A DNA stretch of 64,000 bases from JAWLGJ01 sp041685145 (GCA_041685145.1 JAWLGJ010000015.1:1-64000); one strand, 5' to 3'. Positions 8,254-17,725 are shown, counted from the first letter of the stretch. Notes: a model not told the origin generated them from the sequence alone. Program-made: numbers and translations.

Positions 8254-9642
8254 CTACAGAACGATCCAGCTTGCAAGCCCCAGGAAGGCGAAGAAGCCGA
8301 TCACGTCGGTTATCGTGGTCAGGAAGACGCTGGAGGCGATGGCCGGGTCGATCCCCAGGCGCTCCAGCGCCACCGGCAGCATGGCGCCGGCGAAGCCCGC
8401 CACCACCAGATTGACCACCATCGCCATGCCGATCACGACCCCAATGATCGGCTGGCCGAACCATACCCAGGCGACGATGCCGCTGATGACGGCGAAAATA
8501 ATGCCGTTCAGCAGGCCGACGAGACATTCCTTGCCGATGATGCGCCAAGCGTTGCTGCGGCCCAGTTCCTTCATCGCCAGCGCCCGCACCGCGACCGTCA
8601 GCGTCTGGGTGCCGGCGTTGCCCCCCATCGAAGCAACGATGGGCATGAGCACCGCCAGCGCGACCACCTGTTCGATGCTCGACTGGAAGACGCCAATGAC
8701 CATCGACGCCAGCACCGCCGTGCCGAGATTGACCAGCAGCCAGGTCGAGCGGGCGCGGGTGGTGTCGATGATGTCGCGATAAAGGTCGGTCTGGGCGACG
8801 CCGGCCAGGCGCAGCATGTCGTCGGCGGCCTCTTCGTCGATAACGTCGACGACGTCGTCGACGGTGATCTGCCCCACCAGCCGCCCGGCCGGGTCGACCA
8901 CCGGGGCGGAGACCAGATTGTGCTGGCGGAACAGGAAGGCAACCTCCTCCTGGTCGGTCAGCACACCGATGGGATAGACCTCGGCCTCGATGATCTCGCG
9001 CAGGCGGGTGGGCCGCTTGCTGCGCAGCAGCCGCGCCAGCCCGATGCGGCCCAGGGGGCGGTGGCGGGGGTCGACGACGAAGATGTCATAGAACTGTTCG
9101 GGCACCGAACGCGACACGCGCAGGAAATCGATGGTTTCGCCGACCGTCCAATACAGCGGCACCGCCACCGTCTCGCGCTGCATGAGGCGGCCGGCGGAGT
9201 ATTCCGGATAGGCCAGGCCCTCCTCGACGATGGCGCGGCGCTCGGGCGGCAGGGCGTCGAGGATGCGCTGGCGCTCCTCGGCCTCAAGCTGGTCGATGAG
9301 GTAGACGGCGTCGTCGGAGTCCAGCTCCGTAAGGGCGTTGGCGAAATTAGCGAAACCAAGCTGCTCGATCACCTCGTCGCGGACGTGCTCGTCCAGCTCG
9401 GTCAGGGTTTCGGGTTCGAACTCGTTGCGGATGATCGCCAGCAGGTTGCGGCGGTCGTCGGGGGCGAGGCGGTCGATGAGATCGGCGGTGTCGGAATAGT
9501 GCAGCGGCAGGACGAGCGCGCGCACCTCCTCGGGGCGCTGCTGCTCCAGCGCCTCCATGATCGCCCGCTCCAACTCGGGCCGCAGGCCATAGACCTCGTC
9601 GGCCGCAAGCTGTTCGGGCGTGACGGCCTTGGCCTCGTCCAC
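8254..9642 (-). CDS. mgtE: Magnesium transporter MgtE
   Basis: 462-residue Mg2+ channel. The order is MgtE N-terminal superhelical domain (about 30-135, with repeated DLIDRLAPDDR-like segments), two CBS domains (about 140-260) that sense cytosolic Mg2+ in the family, and a membrane domain of five helices (about 285-460) including PIVASMGGNAGTQT, the pore-lining motif. Start GTG 9642 is only 3 bases after the maeB stop, indicating co-transcription. Length is typical. Confidence 0.94.
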   Translation of the reverse strand: MDEAKAVTPEQLAADEVYGLRPELERAIMEALEQQRPEEVRALVLPLHYSDTADLIDRLAPDDRRNLLAIIRNEFEPETLTELDEHVRDEVIEQLGFANFANALTELDSDDAVYLIDQLEAEERQRILDALPPERRAIVEEGLAYPEYSAGRLMQRETVAVPLYWTVGETIDFLRVSRSVPEQFYDIFVVDPRHRPLGRIGLARLLRSKRPTRLREIIEAEVYPIGVLTDQEEVAFLFRQHNLVSAPVVDPAGRLVGQITVDDVVDVIDEEAADDMLRLAGVAQTDLYRDIIDTTRARSTWLLVNLGTAVLASMVIGVFQSSIEQVVALAVLMPIVASMGGNAGTQTLTVAVRALAMKELGRSNAWRIIGKECLVGLLNGIIFAVISGIVAWVWFGQPIIGVVIGMAMVVNLVVAGFAGAMLPVALERLGIDPAIASSVFLTTITDVIGFFAFLGLASWIVL

Positions 9643-9645
9643 GCG

Positions 9646-11925
9646 CTACCCCGCCTCGGCGTGCATCTGCGCATCCACCGACGCCAGCGCCGTCATATTG
9701 ACGATGCCGCGCACCGTCACCGACGGCGTCAGCACATGCGCCGGCAGCGCCGCCCCCATCAGGATGGGGCCGATCGACAGCCCCTGCCCCAGCACCTTCA
9801 GCAGGTTGAAGGCGATGTTGGCGGCATCCAGGGTCGGCATCACCAGCAGGTTCGCCTCCCCCTTCAGGCGCGAACCAGGAAAGATCCGCTTGCGAATCGC
9901 CTCGTCGATGGCCGCGTCCGCGTGCATCTCGCCCTCGGCCTCCAGTTCCGGCGCCCGTTCGTGCAACAGCGCCAGCGCCTCGCGCATTCGCTGGGCCGTG
10001 GAAGTGACGCGGCTGCCGAAATTGGAATGCGACAGCAGCGCCACCTTCGGCTCGATTCCGAAACGCCGCACCTCTTCCGCCGCCAGCAGCGTCATCTCGA
10101 ATATCTGCTCGGGCGTCGGTTCGTGCGTGACATAGGTGTCGCACAGGAAATAGGTGCCCTTGGGCAGAATCAGCAAGTTCATCGCCGAAGGTACGCGCAC
10201 GTGCGGCCGGGTGCCGATGACGTCCATGACATGGCGGAGATGGCGGTCATAGCGGCCGATGGTGCCGCAGATCATCGCGTCCGCCTCGCCGCGCTTCACC
10301 ATCAGCGCCGCGATCACCGTCGTGCGGGTGCGCACCACGGTCCGCGCCTGGTCGGGCGAGACGCCGTTGCGCTGCATGATGTCGTGGTAAAGGCGCCAGT
10401 ATTCCGGATAGCGCGGGTCGCTTTCGGGGTCGCACAATTCGACGTTCTCGCCGATGCGGATGCGCAGGTCGAGTTCGCGGATGCGTTTCTCGACCACCTC
10501 GCGGCGGCCGATGATGATGGGCTCGGCCAGGCCCTCGTCCAGAACCACCTGCACCGCGCGCAGCACGCGGCGTTCCTCGCCGTCGGCATAGACGATGCGT
10601 GTGCGGGTGCGCCGGGCGCGGTCGAACACCGGCTTCATCACCAGGCCGGAGACGAAGACGAACTGCTTCAGCTTCTCGATATAGGCGTCGAAATCGGCGA
10701 TGGGCCGGGTGGCGACGCCGCTGTCCATCGCCGCCTTCGCCACCGCCGGCGCCAGCCGGATGATCAGGCGCGGGTCGAAGGGCTTGGGAATGAGGTAATT
10801 GGGGCCGAAGCGCAGCGACTGATCGCCGTAGGCGGCGACGACGCGCTCGTCGGTCTCGGCGGTGGCCAGTTCGGCCAGGGCCTCCACCGCCGCCTGCTTC
10901 ATGGCGTCGTTGATGGTGGTCGCCCCCACGTCCAGCGCGCCCCGGAACATGTAGGGGAAGCACAGGACGTTGTTGACCTGGTTGGGATAGTCGGACCGCC
11001 CGGTGGCGATGACGGCATCGGGGCGGACGGCGCGGGCCTCCTCGGGCAGGATCTCCGGCACCGGATTGGCCAGGGCGAGGATCAGCGGGCGTTCCGCCAT
11101 CGTCGCCACCATCGCCGGCTTCAGGATGCCGGGTGCCGACAGCCCGAGGAAGACATCCGCCCCCGCCACGGCGTCGGCCAGGGTGCGGGCCTCGGTGCGC
11201 CGGGCGTAACGGGCCTTGTAGGCATCCATCAGTTCCGTGCGGCCCTCGTAGACGACGCCCTCGACGTCGACGACGGTGATGTGTTCCCGCCGCACGCCCA
11301 GCTTGACCAGCAAATCCAGGCAGGCCAGCGCCGCGGCCCCGGCCCCCGCGCAGGCGACTCGGATCTCGGCGATGTCCTTCTCCACCACCCGCAGGCCGTT
11401 GAGCACGGCGGCGCCGACGATGATGGCGGTGCCGTGCTGATCGTCGTGGAAGACGGGGATGTTCATGCGCTCGCGCAGTCGGCGCTCGACCTCGAAGCAC
11501 TCCGGCGCCTTGATGTCTTCCAGATTGATGCCCCCGAAGGTGGGCTCCAGGCTGGCAACGATGTCGACCAGGCGGTCGGGGTCGTTCTCCTTGATCTCGA
11601 TGTCGAAGACGTCGATGCCGGCGAACTTCTTGAACAAGACGCCCTTGCCCTCCATCACCGGCTTCGAGGCCAGCGGGCCGATGTCGCCCAGCCCCAGCAC
11701 CGCGGTGCCGTTGGTCACCACCCCCACCAGATTGGCGCGCGCGGTCACCGTGCTGGCCTCCTGCGGGTCGGCGACAATGGCCTCGCAGGCGGCGGCGACG
11801 CCGGGGCTGTAGGCCAGCGCCAGATCGCGCTGGTTGGCCAAGGGCTTGGTGGGCTGAACGCTTATTTTGCCAGGCGTGGGAAGACGGTGGTACTCAAGCG
11901 CGCCGTCCCGCAGCTCGTCCGACAT
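9646..11925 (-). CDS. maeB: NADP-dependent malic enzyme, MaeB type
   Basis: 759-residue enzyme for oxidative decarboxylation of malate to pyruvate. The N-terminal malic enzyme part (about 1-430) contains YSPGVAAACEAI and the NAD(P)-binding segment with GAGAAALACLDLL. The C-terminal half (about 440-759) is a phosphotransacetylase-like domain, usual for the long MaeB type and regulatory in known members. ATG 11925 is chosen because it has the GGAGG ribosome site; an upstream in-frame extension is arginine-rich and unlikely. First gene of the leftward cluster with mgtE, thioesterase and rsmB. Confidence 0.95.
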   Translation of the reverse strand: MSDELRDGALEYHRLPTPGKISVQPTKPLANQRDLALAYSPGVAAACEAIVADPQEASTVTARANLVGVVTNGTAVLGLGDIGPLASKPVMEGKGVLFKKFAGIDVFDIEIKENDPDRLVDIVASLEPTFGGINLEDIKAPECFEVERRLRERMNIPVFHDDQHGTAIIVGAAVLNGLRVVEKDIAEIRVACAGAGAAALACLDLLVKLGVRREHITVVDVEGVVYEGRTELMDAYKARYARRTEARTLADAVAGADVFLGLSAPGILKPAMVATMAERPLILALANPVPEILPEEARAVRPDAVIATGRSDYPNQVNNVLCFPYMFRGALDVGATTINDAMKQAAVEALAELATAETDERVVAAYGDQSLRFGPNYLIPKPFDPRLIIRLAPAVAKAAMDSGVATRPIADFDAYIEKLKQFVFVSGLVMKPVFDRARRTRTRIVYADGEERRVLRAVQVVLDEGLAEPIIIGRREVVEKRIRELDLRIRIGENVELCDPESDPRYPEYWRLYHDIMQRNGVSPDQARTVVRTRTTVIAALMVKRGEADAMICGTIGRYDRHLRHVMDVIGTRPHVRVPSAMNLLILPKGTYFLCDTYVTHEPTPEQIFEMTLLAAEEVRRFGIEPKVALLSHSNFGSRVTSTAQRMREALALLHERAPELEAEGEMHADAAIDEAIRKRIFPGSRLKGEANLLVMPTLDAANIAFNLLKVLGQGLSIGPILMGAALPAHVLTPSVTVRGIVNMTALASVDAQMHAEAG

Positions 11926-11987
11926 GCTTCGCCTCCATCGTGTCACGCTAGGGCGCCGGCGCCGGCGCCGCCGGCGCGACTCGGCGA

Positions 11988-12020
11988 GCAAAAGGCCCGC
12001 TCGGGTAATCCGGGCGGGCC
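11988..12020 (-). terminator. Terminator of tRNA-Leu
   Basis: 11-bp stem with one mismatch (11994-12004 with 12010-12020) followed in the minus-strand direction by TTTT. It begins 6 bases after the tRNA CCA end, between the tRNA and maeB. Confidence 0.75.
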
Positions 12021-12026
12021 AGGCAT

Positions 12027-12114
12027 TGGTGCGGTCGAGAAGACTCGAACTTCCACGGGCTTATCGCCCACAGCGACCTCAACGCTGCGCGTCTACCAAT
12101 TCCGCCACGACCGC
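12027..12114 (-). tRNA. tRNA-Leu (anticodon GAG)
   Basis: The reverse strand folds as a class II tRNA. The acceptor stem GCGGTCG pairs with CGACCGC, followed by A and an encoded CCA. The D-arm is GGCGGAATTGGTAGACGC, the anticodon stem CAGCG/CGCTG encloses loop TTGAGGT, and there is a long variable arm and the T-arm GTTCGAGTC. Anticodon GAG reads CUC and CUU leucine codons. Confidence 0.96.
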
Positions 12115-12218
12115 ATATTGTGTCGGTTTGCCCTGTAATCCGGGCTTGCCTCACAGGTTGGGCCGGAATACCAAATCGCCCGTCTGGGTGCAAGCGGCTC
12201 GTGCAAGATATGGTTCCC

Positions 12219-12851
12219 ATGATTGAATGGCGCATCGACACCTCGCCCGTCTCCTATCCCGACGCACTGGCGGCGATGGACGCGCGCGTGGAGGCGATCC
12301 GCGCCGGCGCGGCGCCCGGACTGGTGTGGCTGTTGGAGCACCCGCCGCTTTACACCGCCGGCACCAGTGCCGCCGAGGAGGAACTGCTGGCGCCGGGGCG
12401 CTTCCCGGTCTACCGCAGCGGCCGCGGCGGGCGCTTCACCTATCACGGCCCCGGTCAGCGCGTCGCCTATGTCATGCTGGACCTGAAGCAGCGCGGCGGC
12501 GACGTGCGCCGCTTCGTCCATGACCTTGAGGAATGGCTGATCCTGACCCTGGCGCGCTTTGACGTCACCGGCGAGCGACGCGCCGGTCGCGTCGGCATCT
12601 GGGTGCGCACCGGCGGTTCCGAGGCCAAGATCGCCGCCCTCGGCGTGCGCGTGCGGCGCTGGGTCAGCCTGCACGGCGTGGCGCTGAACGTCGCCCCCGA
12701 TCTGGAGCATTTCGGCGGCATCGTCCCCTGCGGCATCGGCGACTATGGCGTCACGTCGCTGCGGGCGCTGGGCGTCGACGCCACCATCCCCGCCGTCGAC
12801 GCGGCCCTGCGCGCCAGCTTCGACGAGGTCTTCGGCACCGCCGGGGGATAG
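12219..12851 (+). CDS. lipB: Octanoyl-ACP:protein N-octanoyltransferase (lipoate biosynthesis)
   Basis: About 210-residue LipB, which moves octanoate from ACP to the lipoyl domains of 2-oxoacid dehydrogenases. Family motifs are HPPLYTAGTSA, RGGRFTYHGPGQRVAY, the catalytic Lys in EAKIAALGVR and the catalytic Cys in GGIVPCGI. ATG 12219 is preferred since family members begin with xEWRI; ATG 12210 in the same frame is possible and neither has a strong ribosome site. It is divergent from the tRNA gene. Confidence 0.94.
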   Translation: MIEWRIDTSPVSYPDALAAMDARVEAIRAGAAPGLVWLLEHPPLYTAGTSAAEEELLAPGRFPVYRSGRGGRFTYHGPGQRVAYVMLDLKQRGGDVRRFVHDLEEWLILTLARFDVTGERRAGRVGIWVRTGGSEAKIAALGVRVRRWVSLHGVALNVAPDLEHFGGIVPCGIGDYGVTSLRALGVDATIPAVDAALRASFDEVFGTAGG

Positions 12852-12966
12852 GCGGCTACCCGCGCGGGGTATTCCCCATTGCGCCCACCCCTGCCCAAAA
12901 GCGCCCACCCCAAATCCACATGGCGCGTGCGAACATAGTCGAGTGACCCGTCGCGAGGAGGCGTCC

Positions 12967-13896
12967 GTGTACGGCGACACGCGAAACGAGGCCCTGCGCC
13001 AGCTCGACGGCCTTGCCGCCGATGTGTTCCGCTGGCTGCGCGCGGTCCACGCCGCGACCTGGGTTGGCGGCGCGGCGGCCGGCATCCCGCCCCTGTCGGT
13101 CCCCGCCGCGCTCGAACACTGGTGCGAGGCCGCCGGCAGCGAAACCGAGGTCGCCGCGCGCCGCGCCGCCGTCGCCGAGCTGCGCCGCCGCACCCGCACC
13201 CTTCAGGCCCTGGCCGCCGACTTGCTGGATTATGGCGGCGCGCCGCCGCCCGGAGCCTATGACCGGCTGCTGGCCGAGACTGGGGCCCTGGCTGCCGCCG
13301 TGCGCCGCCTCGACGCGGCCCTGCGCCAGGAGGCGGCGGAAACCGACCCCTTGACGGGCATCCACAACCGCCAGGGGATGCTGCGCGACCTGACGCGGGA
13401 GTGGACGCGGGCCGCGCGCACCAACTCGCCCTGCGCGGTGGCGGTGCTGGACCTCGACCACTTCAAGCGCATCAACGACACCTACGGCCACGTCGCCGGC
13501 GACAAGGTGCTGTGTGCCGCCGCGCACTTCCTGCGCCGGCGGCTGCGCCCCTACGATCTCCTATACCGCTTCGGCGGCGAGGAGTTCCTGCTGTGCCTGC
13601 CCAACGCCGACTCAGCCCAGGCCCGGCACGTCCTGGAGCGCATCCGCCGCCTGATGGCGCGCTTGCCGGTGCGGGTGGATCACACCCGCGCGCTGGCCAT
13701 GACGTGCTCCATCGGCATCGCGCTGATGCGGCGCGACGAAAGCCCCGCCGAGACCGTGGCCCGCGCCGATTGGGCGATGTACGCCGCCAAGGCCGGCGGC
13801 CGCAACCAGGTCCGCATCGATCCGGCCGACGCCGGAGCGGCGGCGGCCCTGGGGCCGCCGTCCGCCGACGCAACCCTGCTGCGCCGCCCCGGTTAG
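12967..13896 (+). CDS. Diguanylate cyclase (GGDEF protein)
   Basis: 309-residue cytoplasmic protein. The N-terminal 150 residues are helical, without a domain I recognise. The C-terminal GGDEF domain carries the intact active site RFGGEEF and the metal-binding segment VLDLDHFKRIND. An RPYD motif exactly five residues before GGEEF fits the product-inhibition I-site, so the enzyme should make c-di-GMP with feedback control. GTG 12967 is chosen for its GAGGAGG ribosome site. No membrane segment. The input signal is unknown. Confidence 0.9.
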   Translation: MYGDTRNEALRQLDGLAADVFRWLRAVHAATWVGGAAAGIPPLSVPAALEHWCEAAGSETEVAARRAAVAELRRRTRTLQALAADLLDYGGAPPPGAYDRLLAETGALAAAVRRLDAALRQEAAETDPLTGIHNRQGMLRDLTREWTRAARTNSPCAVAVLDLDHFKRINDTYGHVAGDKVLCAAAHFLRRRLRPYDLLYRFGGEEFLLCLPNADSAQARHVLERIRRLMARLPVRVDHTRALAMTCSIGIALMRRDESPAETVARADWAMYAAKAGGRNQVRIDPADAGAAAALGPPSADATLLRRPG

Positions 13897-13909
13897 AGGC
13901 GCGGGGCGA

Positions 13910-14500
13910 CTACTCGATCACCTTGCGGAACGTGAAGGCGCCGCGAATGTCGCCGACCTGGAAACCGCGCGCGGTGTCGTCGGGATAGAGTTCGTCCAGC
14001 CGCGCCGCCAGGTCGTCCTCGATGTCGCTGCCGTGGCAGGTCAGGCACAGTTCCTGCGTGCCGATGGGGCGCATGTAGCGCACGACGGTGCGGCCGTCCT
14101 CCTCCACCGCCTCGATATGCTCCATCTCCGCTAGCCCCTCGCCGGCGGCCTTGCGGGCCTCGAAGTCGGCCAGCACCCGGGCCTCGAAGGCATCCGGCGC
14201 CGCGTTGGGATTGCGATTGCGCTCGCTGGTGCGGGCGATCTTCCAGCCGAAGGTCTCGCTGGCCTTGGCCGCCATCTTCGGGGCCTTGACGTTGCACACC
14301 TGCACGGCCTCGATGGGGCCGTGATCGGCAAGCTGTTCCAGCACCACGCCCTTGAGGTTGGCCATCACCTTCTCCGACACCGCACGGGCATCGGCGGCCA
14401 GACGTTGCAGTTCCGCGTCGTCGAGGCTCGCGGATGCGGGCCCCGCGGCAAGCGCGGCAATGACGGCCGTTCCGGCCAGGAGGCGCATGGGGGTGCGCAT
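13910..14500 (-). CDS. Secreted DUF3365 (Tll0287-like) haem-binding protein
   Basis: 196-residue protein with a Sec signal peptide (about 1-25). The mature part matches the Tll0287-like/DUF3365 family and contains one CLTCHG motif, a CxxCH site for covalent haem c, in the C-terminal third. Such domains are usually the sensory part of kinases or cyclases; here it stands alone. ATG 14500 follows GGGAGGA. It ends 13 bases from, and convergent with, the diguanylate cyclase gene, so a redox-signalling link is only a guess. Confidence 0.8.
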   Translation of the reverse strand: MRTPMRLLAGTAVIAALAAGPASASLDDAELQRLAADARAVSEKVMANLKGVVLEQLADHGPIEAVQVCNVKAPKMAAKASETFGWKIARTSERNRNPNAAPDAFEARVLADFEARKAAGEGLAEMEHIEAVEEDGRTVVRYMRPIGTQELCLTCHGSDIEDDLAARLDELYPDDTARGFQVGDIRGAFTFRKVIE

Positions 14501-14583
14501 GGGGGCAGTCCTCCCTCTCGCTCGTTGAATTGTTGTATTAGCGAGTATGCGGATAACGGGGCGCAATCGGTAGTATCATTGTC

Positions 14584-15381
14584 TTACGCCCCGTTCGATC
14601 CGTCGCCGCCCCCCTTGCGATGGCGGTAGGTGACCAATTCATGGACGATGCCGTGCAAGGTCTGCACCTCCTGCCCGGTGAGCGCGGTGCGCTGGAACAT
14701 GTTGCGGATATTGCGCACCATCGCCGGGCGTTTCTCGGCCACTCGCAGGAACCCGCAGGCGTCAAGCTCGCGTTCCAGATGCTCGAAGAAGCCAACCAGT
14801 TGGGCCTTGCTGGCGCGCGGGCTGGTGCCGCGGCTCATGTCCGCCGGCGGCGCATCCACGCCGCCCTGATACCATTCATAGGCGACGAGCAGCACCGCCT
14901 GCGCCAGGTTCAGCGACGAATAGGCCGGGTTGAGCGGCACCATCAGCACCGCGTCGGCCAGGGCCACGTCGTCGTTGTCGAGGCCGGTGCGCTCGGGGCC
15001 GAACAGCACCCCCACCCGCTCGCCGCCCGCGGTGGCGGCTCGGAAATCGGCGGCGGCCTGGCGCGGCGTCATCACCGGCTTTTCCATCGCACGGGTGCGG
15101 GCGGTGGTGGCATAGAGGCGATGCAGGTCGGCGACGGCCTCGGCGGTGCTGTCGAAGCTGCGCGCCGCCTCCAGCACCGCCGCCGCGCCGGACGAGGCGG
15201 CGACCGCCTTCTCCGACAGCCAGTTCTCCCGCGGGCGCACCAGCCGCAGATCCGCAAGGCCGCAATTGAGCATCGCCCGCGCGGTGGTGCCGATGTTTTC
15301 CGACAGTTGCGGACGCACCAGCACCACCGCCGGCGCGCCCGGCAGCGCAACCGCCGCGCGGGTCGACTCGCTTTCGCTCAT
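14584..15381 (-). CDS. tRNA/rRNA 2'-O-methyltransferase, TrmJ-like (SPOUT)
   Basis: 265-residue SpoU/TrmH-type SPOUT methyltransferase. Motifs are VLVRPQLSENIGTTARAMLN near the N-terminus, VLFGPERTGLDNDD in the middle and VPLNPAYSSLNLAQAV, which forms the trefoil-knot SAM site. The C-terminal helical extension fits TrmJ, which methylates position 32 of tRNAs, better than TrmL. Start ATG 15381. It lies 18 bases downstream of gabD on the same strand. Confidence 0.88.
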   Translation of the reverse strand: MSESESTRAAVALPGAPAVVLVRPQLSENIGTTARAMLNCGLADLRLVRPRENWLSEKAVAASSGAAAVLEAARSFDSTAEAVADLHRLYATTARTRAMEKPVMTPRQAAADFRAATAGGERVGVLFGPERTGLDNDDVALADAVLMVPLNPAYSSLNLAQAVLLVAYEWYQGGVDAPPADMSRGTSPRASKAQLVGFFEHLERELDACGFLRVAEKRPAMVRNIRNMFQRTALTGQEVQTLHGIVHELVTYRHRKGGGDGSNGA

Positions 15382-15399
15382 TGCGTCGCTTCCGGCCCC

Positions 15400-16854
15400 T
15401 CAGATGCCGCCGAGGCACATGTATTTGATCTCGACAAAGTCCTCGATGCCGTATTTCGAGCCTTCGCGGCCGATGCCGGATTCCTTGACGCCGCCGAAGG
15501 GCGCCACCTCGGTCGAGATGATCCCCTCGTTGATGCCGACGATGCCGAATTCCAGCGCCTCGGCGACCCGGAACACCCGGCCGACGTCGCGGCTGTAGAA
15601 ATAGGCCGCGAGGCCAAAGGGCGTGTCATTGGAAAGGCCGATCACGTCCGCCTCGGTCTTGAAGCGGAACAGCGGCGCCACCGGCCCGAAGGTCTCCTCG
15701 ATGGCGCACAGCATGTCCATGTTGGCGTCGGCGATGATGGTGGGCTCGAAGAAGGTGCCGCCCAGTTCATGGCGCTTGCCGCCGGTGACGATACGCCCGC
15801 CCTTTTTCAGGGCGTCGGCGATGTGCTCCTCGACCTTCTCCACCGCCTTGACATTGATCAGCGGCCCCTGCTGCACGTCGCCTTCCAGGCCGGGGCCGAC
15901 CTTGAGCTTGTTCACCGCCGCGGCCAGCTTCTCGGCGAAGGCGTCATAGACGCCGTCCTGCACATAAAGCCGGTTGGCGCAGACGCAGGTCTGGCCGGTG
16001 TTGCGGTACTTCGACGCGATGGCGCCCTGCACCGCCGCGTCCAGATCGGCGTCGTCGAAGACGATGAAGGGCGCGTTGCCGCCCAGTTCGAACGACACCT
16101 TCTTCACCGTGTCGGCGCATTGGCGCATCAACAGCTTGCCGACCTCGGTCGAGCCGGTGAAGGACAGCTTGCGCACGATGGGATTGCCGGTCAGTTCGCC
16201 GCCCACCTCCGAGGAGCGCGCCGTGGTGACGACGCTGAAGATGCCCTTGGGCACCCCAGCGCGCTCGGCCAGGTCCGCCAGGGCCAGGGCGCACAGCGGC
16301 GTCTCGCCGGCCGGCTTGGCAACCACCGGGCAGCCCGCCGCCAGCGCCGGGGCGCATTTGCGGGTGATCATGGCGATGGGGAAGTTCCACGGCGTGATCG
16401 CCGCCACCACGCCGATGGGCTCCTTGCGCACGATGATGCGCCGGCCGGGCAAGTGCTCGGGGATGGTATCGCCGTAGACCCGCTTGGCCTCCTCGGCGAA
16501 CCACTCCACGAAGGCGGCGCCATAGGCGACCTCGCCGCGCGATTCCGCCAGCGGCTTGCCCTGCTCGCTGGTCATCAGCACCGCCAGGTCTTCCTGGTTC
16601 TCCATGATGAGGTTGAACCATTTGCGCAGGATGTTGGCGCGCTCCTTCGCCGTCTTGGCGCGCCAGGCGGGCCAGGCGGCGTTGGCGGCCTCGATGGCGC
16701 GGCGGGTCTCCGCGGCGCCCATGTCGGGAATTTCGACGATCACACGGCCGTCGGCGGGGTTGGTGACGGCAAAGGTCTTGCCGGAATCGGCCCCCACCCA
16801 GGCGCCGTCAATATAGGCCTTGTCGCGCAAAAGGCTGGCATCCTTGAGCTGCAT
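15400..16854 (-). CDS. gabD: NAD(P)-dependent succinate-semialdehyde dehydrogenase
   Basis: 484-residue aldehyde dehydrogenase of the succinate-semialdehyde/glutarate-semialdehyde branch, last step of GABA breakdown. The catalytic Cys is in NTGQTCVCANRLY, the general-base Glu in FELGGNAPF, and the cofactor loop in TPWNFPIAMITRK. The C-terminal APFGGVKESGIGREGSKYGI is characteristic of this branch. ATG 16854 is preceded by AAGGAG. No gabT or transporter is adjacent. Glutarate semialdehyde is an alternative substrate. Confidence 0.9.
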   Translation of the reverse strand: MQLKDASLLRDKAYIDGAWVGADSGKTFAVTNPADGRVIVEIPDMGAAETRRAIEAANAAWPAWRAKTAKERANILRKWFNLIMENQEDLAVLMTSEQGKPLAESRGEVAYGAAFVEWFAEEAKRVYGDTIPEHLPGRRIIVRKEPIGVVAAITPWNFPIAMITRKCAPALAAGCPVVAKPAGETPLCALALADLAERAGVPKGIFSVVTTARSSEVGGELTGNPIVRKLSFTGSTEVGKLLMRQCADTVKKVSFELGGNAPFIVFDDADLDAAVQGAIASKYRNTGQTCVCANRLYVQDGVYDAFAEKLAAAVNKLKVGPGLEGDVQQGPLINVKAVEKVEEHIADALKKGGRIVTGGKRHELGGTFFEPTIIADANMDMLCAIEETFGPVAPLFRFKTEADVIGLSNDTPFGLAAYFYSRDVGRVFRVAEALEFGIVGINEGIISTEVAPFGGVKESGIGREGSKYGIEDFVEIKYMCLGGI

Positions 16855-16964
16855 GGCTGTCGTCTCCTTGCCGACGGGTTGAGCGCGACCGGGAGTATAG
16901 GCACGCGCGCGCACCGCCGCCAGCCTTGCACACGCCATCGCGCGGTGCCAAAACAACAGGCGCC

Positions 16965-17666
16965 ATGCCGCCCCCCACCTGCAGCCTGCCCGCGGTCGTT
17001 TTCGACCTCGATGGCACCCTCATCGACTCGCTGCCCGACCTCTGCGCGGCGGTGAACCGGCTGTTGACGCGGGAGGGGCGCCGGGCGCTCGCCCCCGCCG
17101 AGGTGCGCCCGATGATCGGCGACGGCGCGGCCCGGCTGGTCGCGCGCGCCTTCGCCGCCACCGGCGCGCCCCGCAGCGACGATGTCCCTGCCCTGACGCA
17201 AGGCTTTCTGGATATCTACGAGGCGATGGTGGCGGTGGAGACGCGCCCCTTTCCGCACGTGGTCGAGGCCCTGGAGACCCTGCGGGCGGAGGGTTTTCGC
17301 CTGGGCATCTGCACCAACAAGCCGCACCGCCCCACCCTCGACCTGCTGGCGGCCCTGGACCTGAAGCGGCATTTCGATGCCGTGGTGGGGGGCGATTCGC
17401 TGCCGGTTCGCAAGCCGGACCCTCGCCACGTCGCCGCCACCCTCGCCGCCCTGGGCACCGACGCCCGCCGCGCCGTCGCCGTCGGCGACAGCCCCAACGA
17501 CGTCGCCGCCGCCCACGCGGCCGGCGTGCCGGTGATCGCCGTCAGCTTCGGCTACAGCCGGGTGCCGCCGGCAGACCTGGGCGCCGACATCCTCGTCGAC
17601 AGCTTTCGCGACGTCCCCGCCGCCATCCGCCGCCTGCTGGCCGCCGACGCCCGCCCGGTTTTCTAG
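16965..17666 (+). CDS. gph: Phosphoglycolate phosphatase-like HAD hydrolase
   Basis: About 233-residue HAD-superfamily phosphatase. Motif I is VVFDLDGTLIDS, motif II GICTNKP, and motif III/IV KPDPRH followed by AVGDSPNDVAAAHAAG. The C1 cap between motifs I and II is of Gph size. It removes phosphate from 2-phosphoglycolate in the typical family member. ATG 16965 is chosen; a TTG at 16926 in frame is possible. Divergent from gabD. Confidence 0.85.
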   Translation: MPPPTCSLPAVVFDLDGTLIDSLPDLCAAVNRLLTREGRRALAPAEVRPMIGDGAARLVARAFAATGAPRSDDVPALTQGFLDIYEAMVAVETRPFPHVVEALETLRAEGFRLGICTNKPHRPTLDLLAALDLKRHFDAVVGGDSLPVRKPDPRHVAATLAALGTDARRAVAVGDSPNDVAAAHAAGVPVIAVSFGYSRVPPADLGADILVDSFRDVPAAIRRLLAADARPVF

Positions 17667-17682
17667 CCATCAACAGCGTCAA

Positions 17683-17725
17683 AACGGCGCCGCCGCGCTT
17701 TTCATTGCGCGGTGACGGCGCCGTT
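17683..17725 (+). terminator. Long hairpin between gph and the MATE gene
   Basis: Left arm AACGGCGCCGCCGCG (17683-17697) pairs with 17708-17725 with a 3-base bulge; the loop is T-rich. It begins 17 bases after the gph stop. No T-run follows, so termination is likely but unproven. Confidence 0.45.

Noticed and set aside
11951..11977. GGCGCCGGCGCCGGC palindromic run as a regulatory site
   Set aside because: A simple GC repeat, common in this genome and without a T-run or gene-specific position; the nearby tRNA terminator is better supported.
8920..12138. Very long open frame on the + strand (over 1000 codons)
   Set aside because: It lies opposite mgtE and maeB, whose motifs are clear. The translation is rich in His, Gln, Arg and Gly without any family motif, as expected for the antisense of high-GC genes.
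12745..12966. Longer N-terminus for the diguanylate cyclase overlapping lipB
   Set aside because: The extension is Pro/Arg-rich antisense-like text over lipB and non-coding DNA; GTG 12967 has a strong ribosome site.
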